From positions 27,016,822 through 27,080,821 of the forward strand of contig CAIIXF020000008.1 in the NCBI GenBank assembly GCA_903813345.2: a stretch of DNA of 64,000 nucleotides. Reading direction: 5' to 3'. Origin of the DNA: Owenia fusiformis. Its lineage: Eukaryota; Annelida; Polychaeta; Sabellida; Oweniidae. The notes under the pieces were generated by a model. That model was given only the letters and a program-made list of their open reading frames with translations, had not been told where the DNA came from and made no database searches. Both the position numbers and the translations under genes were made by a program. Below are positions 1 to 14,300 of this stretch, piece after piece. The first letter of the stretch is position 1. Every line of letters begins with the position of its first letter.

Positions 1-3000
1 TTTTTAGGATGAACTTCTCGTAAACTTCTTCTTTGAATATCTGAACTTGAGATGTTTACACATTTCTCTGCAGATAGCCCATAGATAAGACATCATAATA
101 AGAGATCATGTAGCATTCATGTTCATAGCGTCTTCACCTGTAGCAGCTGTTACATGAGATATAACCCTCCCTCCCCAAATGAAGGAGTTGAATATTTTAT
201 CGTACTTTCAAAATGTGCTATATTGTGGTCGCCTTGTGAGCAGGGAGGTGTCTGTGTGTGCCATATAAATCTTGTCATCAAAAAAATTCAGTAAAACTAC
301 TTACCTGTTCAATTGAAATTTTACAGATGCAAGTGCTGATTCGATTTAAATCTGATTTGGTTGGGCAACCTGAGTAAGTTACATGGTAGCCATTTTGCTA
401 TTCAAAATGCGATATTTTTCACTGTGTGTCTTATTTTAGAATATTGTCTGAAACAAAAAATTGTGGCTATTAGAAGAGGGTAAACTTCTCAACATTTGGA
501 TAAATTAGCCTTACTTAATATTTTCTTCTGTCTACAAAACAAGTTGGTTGACTGTCAACCCCTAGAAAGGTCAACAGTGATAAACTGTACACAGGGTCGA
601 ATATAAATGAAATTGATTGAAAGTGATTAATGATGCCATGTTTTTTTGTTGTTGTAAACATAAAATCACATATGCTTTGCTGGTTATTGTTATTTCATAG
701 CTTTGCCTGTACAGTGTTTTCTTTGACTCTAGATAGAAGTTTTTCCCATATATTCTGTGTATATTTCAGTTCTTGAGTTCTCAATGACATTTTTGAGTAT
801 ACCATGACCCTGTAGTATTAGTCTAGACTGAGGTGTATGTTGTGCCAATAAAATTCTCTTTTTGTTGTTGATATACATGTCATGTATAAATATTATTTCA
901 GTAAAACGATAACTTAAATATAAATTTAACTCGTGGAAATTTGCTTTTTTAGAACTTTGGAGTAAAATTAATAATTGACTGATTTTGCTCTGCTGAGAAA
1001 TTAGAGCCCATCTTTAAAAAGTAGAGCCCTCTTTTGATGAAACCTGGCAATAGCGCTGGATATGAAGAAGTGCCCTATATTGGCAAAGTAAAGGCCTCTA
1101 TTGATGAAACCTGGCAACAGAGGGCTCTACAGAGGCCCTCTATTAACATATCTGGCAATAGCCCTGGATATGGAGTAGACCCTGCTTTTGACGAAACCTG
1201 GCAAATCACCAGTGGATTTAGAGTAGTGCCCTCTGCAGATAAAACCTGCCAAATAGCCTTGGATATGAAGAAGTGCCCTCTATTGGCAAAGTAAAGCCCT
1301 CTATTGATGATACCTGGCAACAGAGTAGAGCCCTCTATTGACAAAACCTGACAATAGCTCTGGATATAAAGTAGAGCCTTCTATTGATGTAACCTGACAA
1401 TAGCCCTAGATACATAGTAGACGGGAGAAAATGGAAAGAACAACCTCATTCTATGTCAGTGTAAATGTTTGTCTAAGTCTGTCTTTTGTGACAATAGCAC
1501 AAACACTTGAAATCAGATTTGGTTCAAAGACCTATAGGCCAAGGACCATGGGCCGATGTCTATAGGGTAGAGGACCATAGGGAAACAATATGGAAAATGT
1601 GTATCAAAATGACCACTGCATCTTTTATACACGTATTTGATTTTCACTTGGTTTATATTTGACAAATAATTAAATACGTACAGCCTTAACCTGTCTAAGT
1701 AACACCTCTCTTTATTGGATACCTGTATCTCGTCGACAACCTTCCTCCACACATACTTTACTGACTTTTGTATAAATTACCCTCTCTGTAGTGAACACCT
1801 ATCACCACTGAACTTTTTTTGTTCAATATACACAGGTTAAATGCTGTGTATGTTGTTTTTGGCTCACACAGTGAGCCTATGGGATCGACCAGGCGTCCGT
1901 CCGTCCGTTGGTCCGTCCGTCCGTTGGTCCGTCCGTCCGTCCGTCAACATTGGCCGCACAAATTAAAACTGCTATTCGGATTGAGTCATATCCACAATCA
2001 TTTTATGCATATCCATAATGGCTATTTGACCTATCATCGCCATTTCCCAAGTTCGCCCGGTTTCCGAGAAATTGCTGATTTCAACGTCAAAAAGTCAAAT
2101 TTTCTTATATACTAGACACTTTGTTGAAGTAGAACTTTCAAATAACTTGTAGTAGTTGCTGTATATGCAACTTATGTCCTCTGAAGATTTCAAAGCTCTT
2201 GGAATTACAGTTTTTGGTGCTTACTCCATAAAATTTGACAAAAAGTAGGACTGTCATTTTCAGGAAACTTTCTTATGTATAAAGTCAATGGCAGGTTTTG
2301 TGATTGATAAGTTTCTCAAAGTTTGCCTTATACTTGATCATTTCTTGCAATGAATTACATCATAACTAGATTTAACCATTCCCTACATATTGCTCAATAT
2401 ATGTCAGCATCAATTTTTTACCGTTTTTGAGATATTTGACGTAAAAAAACAGTAAAAATAAGTTATTTTTCAACTTGCTTCAATTTGACCAATTTTTTTT
2501 TTGAAAATCATCTACAAGTTACCAGGAGTTCAAATCTGACATTAGTTTTAGGATTTGACCTTTACTTGACCTTCAGTGACCTTTGAAAGGTCAAAAAGTT
2601 GATTTTTCAAATTGATTTTTGGATGTAAAGTTTGGTCAGCTTAATCACAAAAGACCTTACTGAGCTCTAAATAAGTTAAATTTTCAAGGTCAAAGGTCAT
2701 CAAACTAGGTCACAAACTGTGCTGTCTAAGTTTCTCAAAGTTCGAGACTACAAATCCAAATCAATATTTTTGTTTGAAAGTCAGGATATACATTCCTCTG
2801 AAGGTTCCAAACTGTGTGAGCACAGGACCGTGGGTCTTATTTTTTCCAAAAAGAATCACTCATACTGTTTGGATATTTCTTGTATGAATGATTCGAAATG
2901 AAGAATCGTATGAGAAAAATATTTTCAAGATTTGCTACACAATTGAGTTTTTCTAGTTTTGATAGTTTTTTGATGTGAAATACATGTAGACTAATGAGAT

Positions 3001-3839
3001 CAGACCAGGTAGATTTTGTTACTGTAACCAATATCAAAGCCTGCTGCTAAGTCTTACCGCTTACCTTTCATACTCAATAGCATCATATTAATGCCATTGA
3101 AATACATGGGTTGGTGCTGATGAAAGGTTTGTATGCAGGTTGAATGCAAACAGATGCTACATCTATCAGTTACATGTACACATTGATGGGAATCCACCCA
3201 AACCTAATAATATCAAGATATTCCTGTAATGGTATCTGTATATGGTATAACGTGTATTCTGCCCACAAATATTGATAAATTGATAATTTTTTATGTGGAG
3301 CTAGGCACGAGGCGCAAAAAAGAATAATATCAATTTAGATTTTTTCAATTGAAACAGTTTCAATAGAAAAAGAAAATTGAAACATTTTTAAATAAAACAC
3401 AATTCCAGTTTTGTTATTATCCTATGGCTTACACATAAGCTATTTTTTCAGCTAAATTTATATTTACATCCGTTGGCCTTGGTATATACAGCTACCAACT
3501 GGGTGGGTGTGATAGCATGACTGAGGGAAGGGGGGGGTCTGTGTCAATGGTTGTTTTTTTTGAATTTATTTGCCTTGGTTAATATCAACTTTTTCATGTC
3601 AAATTTTCTATCATGCATAAGAGTGTTTGGAAGGTCTCAAATTGTTTAGATTTTTAGACAAAATAAAACTCTTTAAATCCTCATTAAAACTTTTTCCTTC
3701 AAGTTTAATTTATTTTTTATTTTCTGTACGACCTGAGGCTGTATAAGCTCAAGCTTCATAAACATTGGCTCATGTTATTTAACAAAGTCTGCTCTATCAT
3801 TGCTGAGAATTAATGACTTATGCAGAGGTATTTTTGAGG
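1..3839. other. 5' flank with repeats; no recognised gene
   Basis: Contains a ~56-bp minisatellite at 1,020-1,420 (CCCTCTATTGATGAAACCTGG) and, at about 1,860-2,895, a dispersed-repeat candidate starting GGCTCACACAGTGAGCCTAT with a GTCC microsatellite and ending near CTGTGTGAGCACAGGACCGTG. The short open frames look like repeat artefacts. The missing DPH6 first exon was not found here. Confidence 0.6.
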
Positions 3840-4392
3840 TACAGTAAAACCTGTGTACAGTGAACACCTATAAACAAAAATGTGTTCATTGTAGGTAGGT
3901 GTTCATTACAGAGACTTTGAGAGGCAATTTGATACAGATTTACTATGTAGAGTATGTGTTCACTTGAGTTAGGTGTTCACTAGACCCAGGTGTTCACTAG
4001 AGACAGGTGTTCACGAGAAACAGGTGTTCACAAGAGAAAGGTGTTCACTAGACCCAGGTGTTCACTAGAGACAGGTGTTCACTAGACTCAGGTATTCACT
4101 AGAGACAGATGTTCACTTGAGAAAGGTGTTTACTAGACCCAGGTATTCACTAGAGATAGGTGTTCACTAGACCCAGGTGTTCACTAGAGAAAGGTGTTCA
4201 CTAGACCCAGGTGTTCACTAGAGACAGGTGTTCACTAGACTCAGGTATTCACTAGGGACAGATGTTCACTTGAGAAAGGTGTTTACTAGAGACAGGTGTT
4301 CACTCGACCCAGGTGTTCACTAGAGACAGGTGTTCACTCGACCCAGGTGTTCACTAGAGAGATAGGTGTTCACTAAGACATGTTTTACTGTA
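3840..4392. mobile_element. MITE (TACAGTAAAACC family) with internal minisatellite
   Basis: Left end TACAGTAAAACCTGTGTACA, right end ACATGTTTTACTGTA. Between them, about 24 copies of a ~17-bp unit (GGTGTTCACTAGACCCA / GAGACA) expand the usual short interior. Confidence 0.85.
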
Positions 4393-5279
4393 ATTTGCAG
4401 TTTTATTGCTAAGATTTACTGGCCACATAGATTGTATTTTGCAGAAAATCAATTGTTAAGTCAATTCAGTTATTGTTACAGAGCCAAGGCTTGCTTAGAA
4501 TGGCTGCTCCATACGTGTAGTAACAATTACATAGACAACTTGAGATTTGTCCTCTTTCCTGAAAATGTGTAAAATATTTCTTCAAGGGTATTACTTGCAT
4601 GTCACTCGATAAACCAATGTGTTAATAACAATAAAAACAGTTCAGTTTATATTTGCAATCAAACATAATATTTAGATAGACTGTTTCTTATTGATCATGA
4701 ATTAAAGGTACTTTGCTATATTAATTTCTCCTCCAATAAGATTTAAGAGATCCTTTAACATGTTCCAACCAAAAAGTTCATTCCAAATTGCACTAAAACA
4801 TACTATATTGTACTTGCTAAAATGATATAATCTTAAAATGTTGCACCACCAAATATACATTGAATCCTGAGCAGAGTAATAGAAATACAGTATCTCTCTT
4901 TTCTGTTAAAGTGTAAAAAATCACATTTTAAGCCCCCTGGAAAAGTCTATTTAGATAAGCGAATCAGGAAATCATTAGGATTATCAGTAGAAGTTGTCAG
5001 TAAACTCCTGTACTCATCTCGAGATCTATTGGTTATATAGGTTAGCATCTGCTTTGGGAAGGTTTTTAACCACTGTATCTAAGTAGCAACTTATGGAGGT
5101 CTTTGACACCTCATTCATCTATGGCTTTCTTCACATTTCATTGAGAGATGTAGAGAAGCCCATCCAGGCATTAACTCAAATGCTGTTGGCCCAGTCTTGT
5201 TTATGTTGATTTATTTTATATATACATATGCCCTATATGAATAAAAGTGTAATATTTTTTTATTCATATATCATTCCAG

Positions 5280-5371
5280 TGGGGGCAAAGACAGCTGTTA
5301 CAACATGATGCAGTGTGTTGCTGAAGGCCATGATATAGTAGCCCTGGCCAACCTCAAGCCCAAAGACACAG
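5280..5371 (+). CDS. DPH6: DPH6 exon with PP-loop GGKDS
   Basis: The acceptor is ttccag at 5274-5279 and the donor gtaagt starts at 5372. The exon encodes GGKDSCYNMMQCVAEGHDIV and ends in LKPKDT plus one base. The incoming phase requires the previous exon to end with the first two bases of a Ser codon. The last ~45 bases and the donor are copied many times in the following intron. Confidence 0.93.
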
Positions 5372-8300
5372 GTAAGTGCAGACATAATATAGTAGCCCTT
5401 GCCAATCTTAAGCCCAGACTCAAGTGAGTGCAGACATGATATAGTAGCCCTTGCCAAACTTAAGCCCAAAGACACAGGTGATTGCAACCATGATATAGTA
5501 GCCCTTGCCAATCTTAAGCCCAAAGACACAGGTGATTGCAACCATGATATAGTAGCCCTTGCCAAACTTAAGCCCAAAGACACAAGTGAGTGCTGACATG
5601 ATATAGTAGCCCTTGCCAAACTTAAGCCCAAAGACACAGGTGATTGCAACCATGATATAGTAGCCCTTGCCAAACTTAAGCTCAAAGACACAAGTGAGTG
5701 CAGACATGATATAGAAGCCCTTGCCAAACTTAAGCCCAAAGACACAAGTGAGTTCAAACATGATATAGAAGCCCTTGCCAATCTTAAGCCCAGACTCAAG
5801 TGAGTGCAGACATGATATAGTAGCCCTGGCCAACCTCAAGCCGAAAGACACAGGTGAGTGCAGACATAATATAGTAACCCTTGCCAATCTTAAGCCCAGA
5901 CTCAAGTGAGTGCAGAGATGATATAGTAGCCCTGGCCAACCTTAAGCCCAAAGACACAGGTGAGTTCAAACATGATAGAGTAGTCCAAAGACACAGGTGA
6001 GGTCAAACATGATATAGTAGCCCTTGCCAATGCCAATCTTAAGCCCAAAGACACAGGTGAGTTCAAACATGATAGAGTAGTCCAAAGACACAGGTGAGTT
6101 CAAACATGATATAGTAGCCCTTGCCAATGCCAATCTTAAGCCCAAAGACACAGGTGAGTTCAAACATGATATTGTAGCCCTTGCCAAACTGAGGCCCAAT
6201 GAAAATTCATAGAATTAGCAGTGTAAATCAGCAACTTGTCTTAGATCATACGCTGATCTTCACTGACATTTGTAGCTTATATAGGATCAATAAGGAAATG
6301 TAGCATGAAGAAAACCTAGTCAGGGAGATGCAATGTATTAACTCTTGTTCAAGGCTCATCTGTTAGTTATTCTCTGTTTTCTATAGGTTATTCGGTCAGC
6401 TGATGATATTGTATCATTCTTGGGAAATCTAATTGATGATCATCGATCATCATCATCTCCATTTTTCATTTTCTCCTATCTTTGCATCATCTCCTTGAAC
6501 ATCTTCTAAAGCGTGAAGCACAGGATTTCATTAACCAATTTATTAACTTTTTTGGCCAGATTTAAAGATCCAGGGTGATGTATATATTGCTATATGTTTC
6601 AGATGAGTTGGACAGTTTCATGTTCCAGACAGTAGGCCACCATGCTATAGACCTATATGCAGAGGCCATGGGGCTTCCGCTGTACAGGAGGGTGATATAT
6701 ATTGCTATATTGTTTCAGATGAGTTGGACAGTTTCATGTTCTAGACAGTAGGCCACCATGCTATAGACCTATATGCAGAGGCCATGGGGCTTCCGCTGTA
6801 CAGGAGGGTGATATATATTGCTATATTGTTTCAGATGAGTTGGACAGTTTCATGTTCCAGACAGTAGGCCACCATGTAATAGACCTATATGCAGAGGCCA
6901 TGGGGCTTCCCCTGTACAGGAGAGTGATATATATTGCTATATTGTTTCAGATGAGTTGGACAGTTTCATGTTCCAGACAGTAGGCCACCATGTAATAGAC
7001 CTATATGCAGAGGCCATGGGGCTTCCCCTGTACAGGAGAGTGATATATATTGCTATATTGTTTCAGATGAGATGGACAGTTTCATGTTCCAGACAGTAGG
7101 CCACCATGCTATAGACATATATGCAGAGGCCATGGGGCTTCCCCTGTACAGGAGGGTGATAGAGGGGAGCAATATACAACAACACATGGACTACGAGGCA
7201 ACAGAGAATGATGAGGTAGAAGACATGTACCAACTACTCAAAGAAGTTAAGGTAAACATTTGATTTTCAGATGGTAAACATTGATTTTCAGAAGGTAAAC
7301 ATTTGATTTTCAGATGGTAAACATTTGATTTTCAGATGGTAAACATTTGATTTTCAGATGGTAAACATTTGATTTTCAGAAGGTGAACATTTGATTTTAA
7401 GATAGGAGAGAGGAGAGCACAATATTTGAAAAGATCAAAGGCTAACTCTAGCTACAGTAAAACCTATTTATCTGAATACCTCTCTTATCAGAACACCTCT
7501 CAATTTGAACAATTTTCTGGTCCCAATTTTCTTAGATTGATTCACATATTAATAAACCTTAAAATCTTAGCTACACACTTTAATGCAGTGATGGGGGACC
7601 TATATAGCATGCAAATCGAGCTCACACATTTTACTACTGAATGTGACTTCACATTAAGTCTGTTCCAAATTATGGTCATTGTATGGATCATCATATACAT
7701 ATCTCTGCTAACATTTTACATTTCTACTGAAGTTCTTGCTTCTACCAGTTCATCCGAAAAACAAATTAGAGATAAAATCCTTAGTGCTGTTTTCCATGTA
7801 AGATGTCATATTTGTAGACTTTTGTGTTTCTTTAGGAAGAACACCAGATAGAGGGCGTATCAGTCGGGGCTGTTCTGTCAGACTACCAGAGGATAAGAGT
7901 AGAAAATGTGTAAGTAAAATTAGAATCAGATTGCGTTTGAAAACAAGAATGTATACCAACAAGCAATGATTGCATTGTTTGGTGGTTGGCATAAGTGGTT
8001 CGTCTTCTGCATTCGTGGTGACATTTTGTATGTAGACTAATGTTAATGTCTTGTTATTTTGTGTGTGTGATGCCTGGGTCACATTTGCTCCGATTCATTG
8101 CCTGGTGCCTGGCCGATAGAGTATTTTGTTCAAAATTGTATTTAGTTTTGAACAAAATACTCACTCAGCCGGGCGCTGGTTGATGAATCTGAGCAAATGT
8201 GACCCAGGCATTAGCCAGACAGAAAAAATCAACAATATCTGTAAAAAAATACAATAATATGCTGCCTTACCAATATATTATTGTCCATAAGCAATTTTTA

Positions 8301-11300
8301 TCAGCTCTGCAATTATAATAGTGTGTCTCCCGATGTTGTTTTATACTGTGAATTCACTGAATTGACAAGACCTTTACATCTTCTATTTGCAGCTGTATAC
8401 GTCTAGGACTCACATCTCTGGCGTATCTATGGCAACGTGACCAGAAAGAGCTCCTTAATGAGATGATCTGCTGTGACATAGATGCCATAATCCTCAAAGT
8501 TGCAACATTAGGTACAAAAACAATATATCAACTTACTTCTTTATCATTACTACGAAGGTTGTCCAAAAAGTCTTGAAAGTTTTGCTCTCATATTCTCAAT
8601 TTCTATTATTCTTTTGGCATCACATTTCACATAGATGATGTTTAAATGTTTGTTGTTCACTTTGAAAAGTTTCAGCAAGAATAGATAAATTATGATTTGA
8701 TGAAGTGAGAGGAAATGTTTCAAGACCTTTTTGGACAACCCTTGTATAGACACAGAGATTAAAGAGCAATTTTTGCTTCCAGATATTATGATTCTTAAAT
8801 GCATGTAACATGTTGCATATTTTCTCCACAAAAAGTAGGAGACTATAACAATATGTCACCTCTTCTGGTGGTGACAAAATAAGAATGTAATTGTTTATAT
8901 TTCAGGACTAACACCAGATGAACACCTTGGGATCTCAATACGTCAGATTTACCCACACATGCTACTCATGGTAAGATTCATTGAAATATATAGTCTATAT
9001 ATCTTTTAATGACACTTATTAATTGTTCATTTGCAGCATTAGAATGAAGCGATTTACAAATATAAAGACAACATATTTTTGTAAAATTACTTTTTTATAA
9101 AAATATAATAAAAACAAAATATCACGACATTAATCGAAAAGTATGATGGGATTAAAAACTTTCTCAACTAGGATTTCAACCAGCCCACAAAAGATCCCAA
9201 GAAATGCCAATAGAGCTATTGACATAAAGTGTAGCTCATAAGAGCAGGGCACAAAACACTCTCAGATTATCCATGCGATCTGTGGTAACAGCATCTTTTT
9301 ATTGAATTACTAGTATTTGACTATGTACTTAAACTTTATTTCAGAAAGAGAAATATGGCCTGAACATATGCGGAGAAGGTGGAGAATATGAAACATTTAC
9401 ACTCGACTGTCCCCTATTTAACAAGAGAATTGCTATGTAAGTATATGCACTCATTTACACTCAACTGTTTAACAAGAGAGTTGTTATGTAAGTATATGCA
9501 CTCATTTACACTCAACTGTTTAACAAGAGAGTTGCTATGTAAGTAAATACATCATCAAATATACAATATCATTTCTAGTCAACTATATAACAAGATAATC
9601 ATGATGTTAGTATAAGCACTCTCTTATAGTCCATTTTTTAACAAGACAATCATTGTGTAAGTATAAACACTCATTTACACTCAACTGTTTAACAAGAGAT
9701 TTGTTGTTTAAGTAAATGAACTCATTTACACTCGAATGACCCCTTTTTAACAACAGAATTCCTATGCAAAAACTGGTAAATACACTCATTTACACTCAAC
9801 TGTTTAACAAGAGATTTGTTGTGTAAGTAAATGCACTCATTTACACTCGAATGACCCCTTTTTGGTTAACAACAGAATTCCTATGCAAGTACTGTACTGG
9901 TAAATACACTCAATTACACTCAATTGTTTAACAAGAGATTTGTTGTGTAAGTAAATGCACTCATTTACACTCGAATGACCCCTTTTTAACAAGAGAATTG
10001 CTATGCAAGTACTGGTAGATGCACTCATTTACACTCAATTGTTTAACACAAAAATTGTCACTTGAGTCCGTACACTCATTTACACTTGACTGTTTAGCAA
10101 GAGAATTGTATTATAAGTCTATATTCTCATTCATGTACATGTACAGTCAAATGTTCGACAAGAGAATTGTTAAGTAAGCTCATGTACATGTCTATGTCTT
10201 TGTCTCTAGAGTGAATTAAAATCCATAGTTGTACTTGCAGTGATGACAAAGAGGTTGTGATCCACTCAGCAGATGCATTTGCCCCAGTTGGCTATATCAA
10301 CATAAAACAAGCACATTTAGAAGATAAACCAATTGTAAGTTCTTGTAATAAATCGACTCAATTAATAATAGAAATGACAAAAAGAAAACATTATTCAACT
10401 TCAAGCTCTGTCAATACTGTTTGAATATGTAAATGAAAAATTAAATCTACATCTAGGGTTATGATATAGTGTTTCTTTTAAGATTCTTTTAAGATTCCAG
10501 CTAGATTATCTTCAGTAGTAACTGTTAGTAATTTGAATGATAACTAGGCCCTTCACAAGGTAGTCATGCAGTTTTTCGTGATTCACCAGCACTTTTTATA
10601 TACTTCTTTTTCTAGATCAGAGGCAGTACTCCCTTACAAAGACTAAAAGATCTCCCTATGAAGAAAAGTAGTGACTTACTGAGGGACCTGTATACATTCA
10701 GTGTTGATGTTATACCAACTTGTGAACAATGTGAGCTCAACAGGCAGTCAGTGGAGGATGGTAAGAGTCCTGGTGGTGTAAACATTTATGTAAAGAATGC
10801 TTAACAGTCATATTGCTTAACAATACTACAAGTTATATTATACAGGTTGCAAAATGAATAATTTTTGCACCCCTTTCAAGACCAATTGTTTCATGAAAAA
10901 AATTCATATTTTAAGTAATAATTTTTTTGCAATTTTTTAAAAATTTGGAAATGTAAAATGCATATTACACTTAGAAAATGCTTGTGTTGGGATGTATAGG
11001 GATGAACTACATGTACACGTAGATGGATGGTATACTTGTAGATGCTGGCTATATAAAAGTGTATGAATCTGGTAACTTCTATGTGTCTTGTCTATATGGA
11101 TTGAAGAAAGAAGGAAGCTCCCCTGGTGATATCATGCAAACCATAATAGAGAAACTGAAAAGTAAGAGAATTATGTCTTACCTAATAATATAGATATAAA
11201 CAAATCTGTTTGAGGTTGAGTCAAAATTGTTGTTCTGCAAAAATGGTATTAATAAGTATATTTTTAATAAAGTTGCATTATCACCCATCTCTGTTTTTGT

Positions 11301-14300
11301 TTAATAAAACCTTGCTGAGATTGCACATCTTGTGTGCAAGTGTACTCATTTTGTTTGTGATTGTACTCATCTTGTTTGTTAGTACACTCATCTTGTTTGT
11401 GAGTGAATTTACCTTGTTTGCTAGTGGACACATCTTGTTTTCAAGCATGCTTATCTTGTCTATGATTGTACTCATCTTGTTTGCAAGGGTACTCATCTTG
11501 TCTATGATTGTACTCATCTTGTTTGCAAGGGTACTCATCTTGTTTGTGAGTGTACTCATCTTGTTTCAAATATTTCATAAATAAAATATCAGTACCATAA
11601 GTTATTCCATCAGTGAGTTTATTCAACATTATTACCACCTTGCCGGGCCAGTTCTAGGGGTTTTAGTGCTAGTTTAGAAGGCATTCATTTTACTATATCG
11701 ACCTGAGAAATGTGTGACGTCAAAGTGGTGGTCCATATGGACCGGTCTAGAATATATTCTGGACCGGCAATTTTTCCCCGGGAAATGAGATATCGTTCAG
11801 TGCGTAAAATTTACTTGGTATTTAAGCCCTGGTCGTTAACGGTGGTAATAATACTAATAACGTCATCTCTGCGAGCAATATAGTGAAATATTGGACCTTG
11901 GGCCTTCGGCCGGCCCTCAGTCCAATATTTCACTATATTGCCCTAGAAATGACGTTATTGTACTATTGTACATGTATTTCCAGATGTACTTGTACACTGT
12001 ACAAGTATTTACATATTATGTACTTGTACACTGTAGATATATTTCCAGATGAACTTTTACACTGTAGTGTGCATGTACGTACATATGTACTTTTACAATG
12101 TACATGTATTTTTAGATGTCTTTGTACAATGCATTTCCAGGTGTACTTGAGCAGAAGTCATTGGGTCTGCAGCAGTTGATAGCAGTCCATCTGTATGTGC
12201 AGGATATGAAAGACTTTGCAGAGATCAACCTGGTCTATAAGAGCTACTTTGGGATAAATCCACCTGTCAGGTACTGTTGTACTAAGGTTTAACATAAATT
12301 GCAGATTGTATTTGGTCTGGGTGATTAGCCATTAAAATCTTGATTCTTAGTAATTCATGAAATAAAATAGGGTTCAGGGTCCTTGCCAAAATTTCTTTCA
12401 GAATCATGCAGCACTTCACCATTCTGAGAACTTTTCAAGTGATTTTGGGTCAAAGTCGTCAAATATGAACCCATCCTGAAATTTGAAATTTTTTGAAAAG
12501 TGAACCACCTTGGCAAAATCTGGGTCTTGCCCAGTTGGTGATTTGTGGAAACATATTGAAAATACCCCTTTATATTGTGAATCTGTTCTTCAGGGTCTGT
12601 GTGCAGGCAGATCTCCCTGAGAATGTACTTATTCAGATAGACTGTTTAGGACATGTTGAGAGAGAGTCCTCACCACATTGTAACACCATGCATGTTCAGA
12701 GCCTCTCTCATTGGGCACCAGCAAATATTGGACCTTACAGTCAGGCTGTGCAAGTAAGAAATCCATGCATCCTAATGTACTTCTGTACATATTTTTTTCA
12801 AAAAGTACTTAGATTGCTCCAGCAAATATTGGACCTTACAGTCAGGCTGTGCAAGTAAGCCATCTATAGATCCTAATGTACAAGTATGTACATGTCAATT
12901 GTTGTTGTTGGCCATCTTCAAGTTTTTGAAGTAGTAACGTAAAATTAAAATAGGCTCTGTTCTTTTGTACATATTTTTTTCAAAAAGTAGTCAGTACCTT
13001 AGATAAAAATTACCTGAGGTTTTTGGTTAAAATATGAAAAATGCAAAATTAAACAAAAGAGAATTATATTTCCCCTCGGCGTGAAACGAATGGATTTTGA
13101 GTGGAATTATGATCTAATCCCCTAAGCCAAATAACACTTTCAAAAAAATAATGAGACATTACATCTTAGATATTATATATTAATGTTTTAAAGTGATTCC
13201 CACATTTATTTATCAGTCACCAACAACTGTCCAAAGCATAGAAGATAACTGTCCATATGTCATTGTTTCCAGTTTGGTGACTTTGTGTATGTTGCTGGTC
13301 AGATTGCGCTATGTCCCGCAACTCTACAACTCGTGGAAGGCGGGATTATACCTCAGACAAAGTTGTCACTACGTCACGTTGCCATGGTGCTACAAGCCAT
13401 GGACCCTCACTGCATTCTCACCAGTATTGTTTCTGCTGTGTGCTATGTTACTGACAGTGAATATGTACGCTATGTTCAGAAAGAATGGAAAGATGCCCTA
13501 GAAGCATTTCAGGTCTGTTTTCATTTGTACATAAATGATCCTAAAGTAGCGGCAAAAAATCAAGAGTGTAAAATGTTGAAAGCAAATTCCATAAACCATG
13601 CCAGTGTTTCTCTTAAACTCCTTCTTTTTTTTAAAATTATTACCTGAAAAAAAGGTTGAGATATCTGATGGAATATTGAGGTTGTTCAATAAATCAAAGA
13701 TCATGCACAATTGTTGAGAATTATTGTGATCATAAAATTCAGAACTGTTGAATTGAACTTTTGGAATTTGAAGCAAATTGACATGAAATGTAAACAAAAA
13801 ATGAGCCTGGCCATAGGAAAACTGGTCTTATCACAAAAATGAAAATTGTCCTACATAGCAAAAAATATGCCCAAGATTAAAAATGTGCTAAATTCAAATC
13901 CGACTTTTTGGTCTATATATGCAAGGAAAAATTGGTAAGACAAGCCATGGCTCATTTGAAAGGTCTCTTTGTGCTTTCTAAGATAAACAAAATATCAGAA
14001 TATTGTATAATCTGTGATAAGACCCCTTTTCCTGTGGCCTGGCTCAAATAATGTATATATTGATATTCTCAACTCATCTCGGAGTCTTAATTTTGTTTCT
14101 CCATTAAACAACTTATATTCATCCATACATGAGAAAGTATTTATATTCAGACTACACTTACATATATGAACAATCAGTCATAGTTTTAATCCGTTGAAAA
14201 TATTTTGTAGAAATTAAATACAGTATTATTAGAGGGGGCATTATGTTATATAATACACCCTACCTATATGGTACTTACTATTTTTTTTTAATTCAATACA

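Noticed and set aside
385-420. ATGGTAGCCATTTTGCT as a possible DPH6 first exon
   Set aside because: It does not end in a Ser half-codon with a donor, and a similar string recurs near 26,770 as part of a dispersed repeat.
1819-2115. 98-codon + strand frame with RPSVR repeats
   Set aside because: Driven by a GTCC microsatellite within a dispersed repeat.
5260-6199. Long open frames on the - strand (up to 179 codons)
   Set aside because: They are translations of the 54-bp repeat on the wrong strand; the real coding content is the + strand DPH6 exon.
11210-11638. Leu/Ile-rich and KMST-repeat frames
   Set aside because: Both strands of a ~21-bp repeat inside a DPH6 intron.
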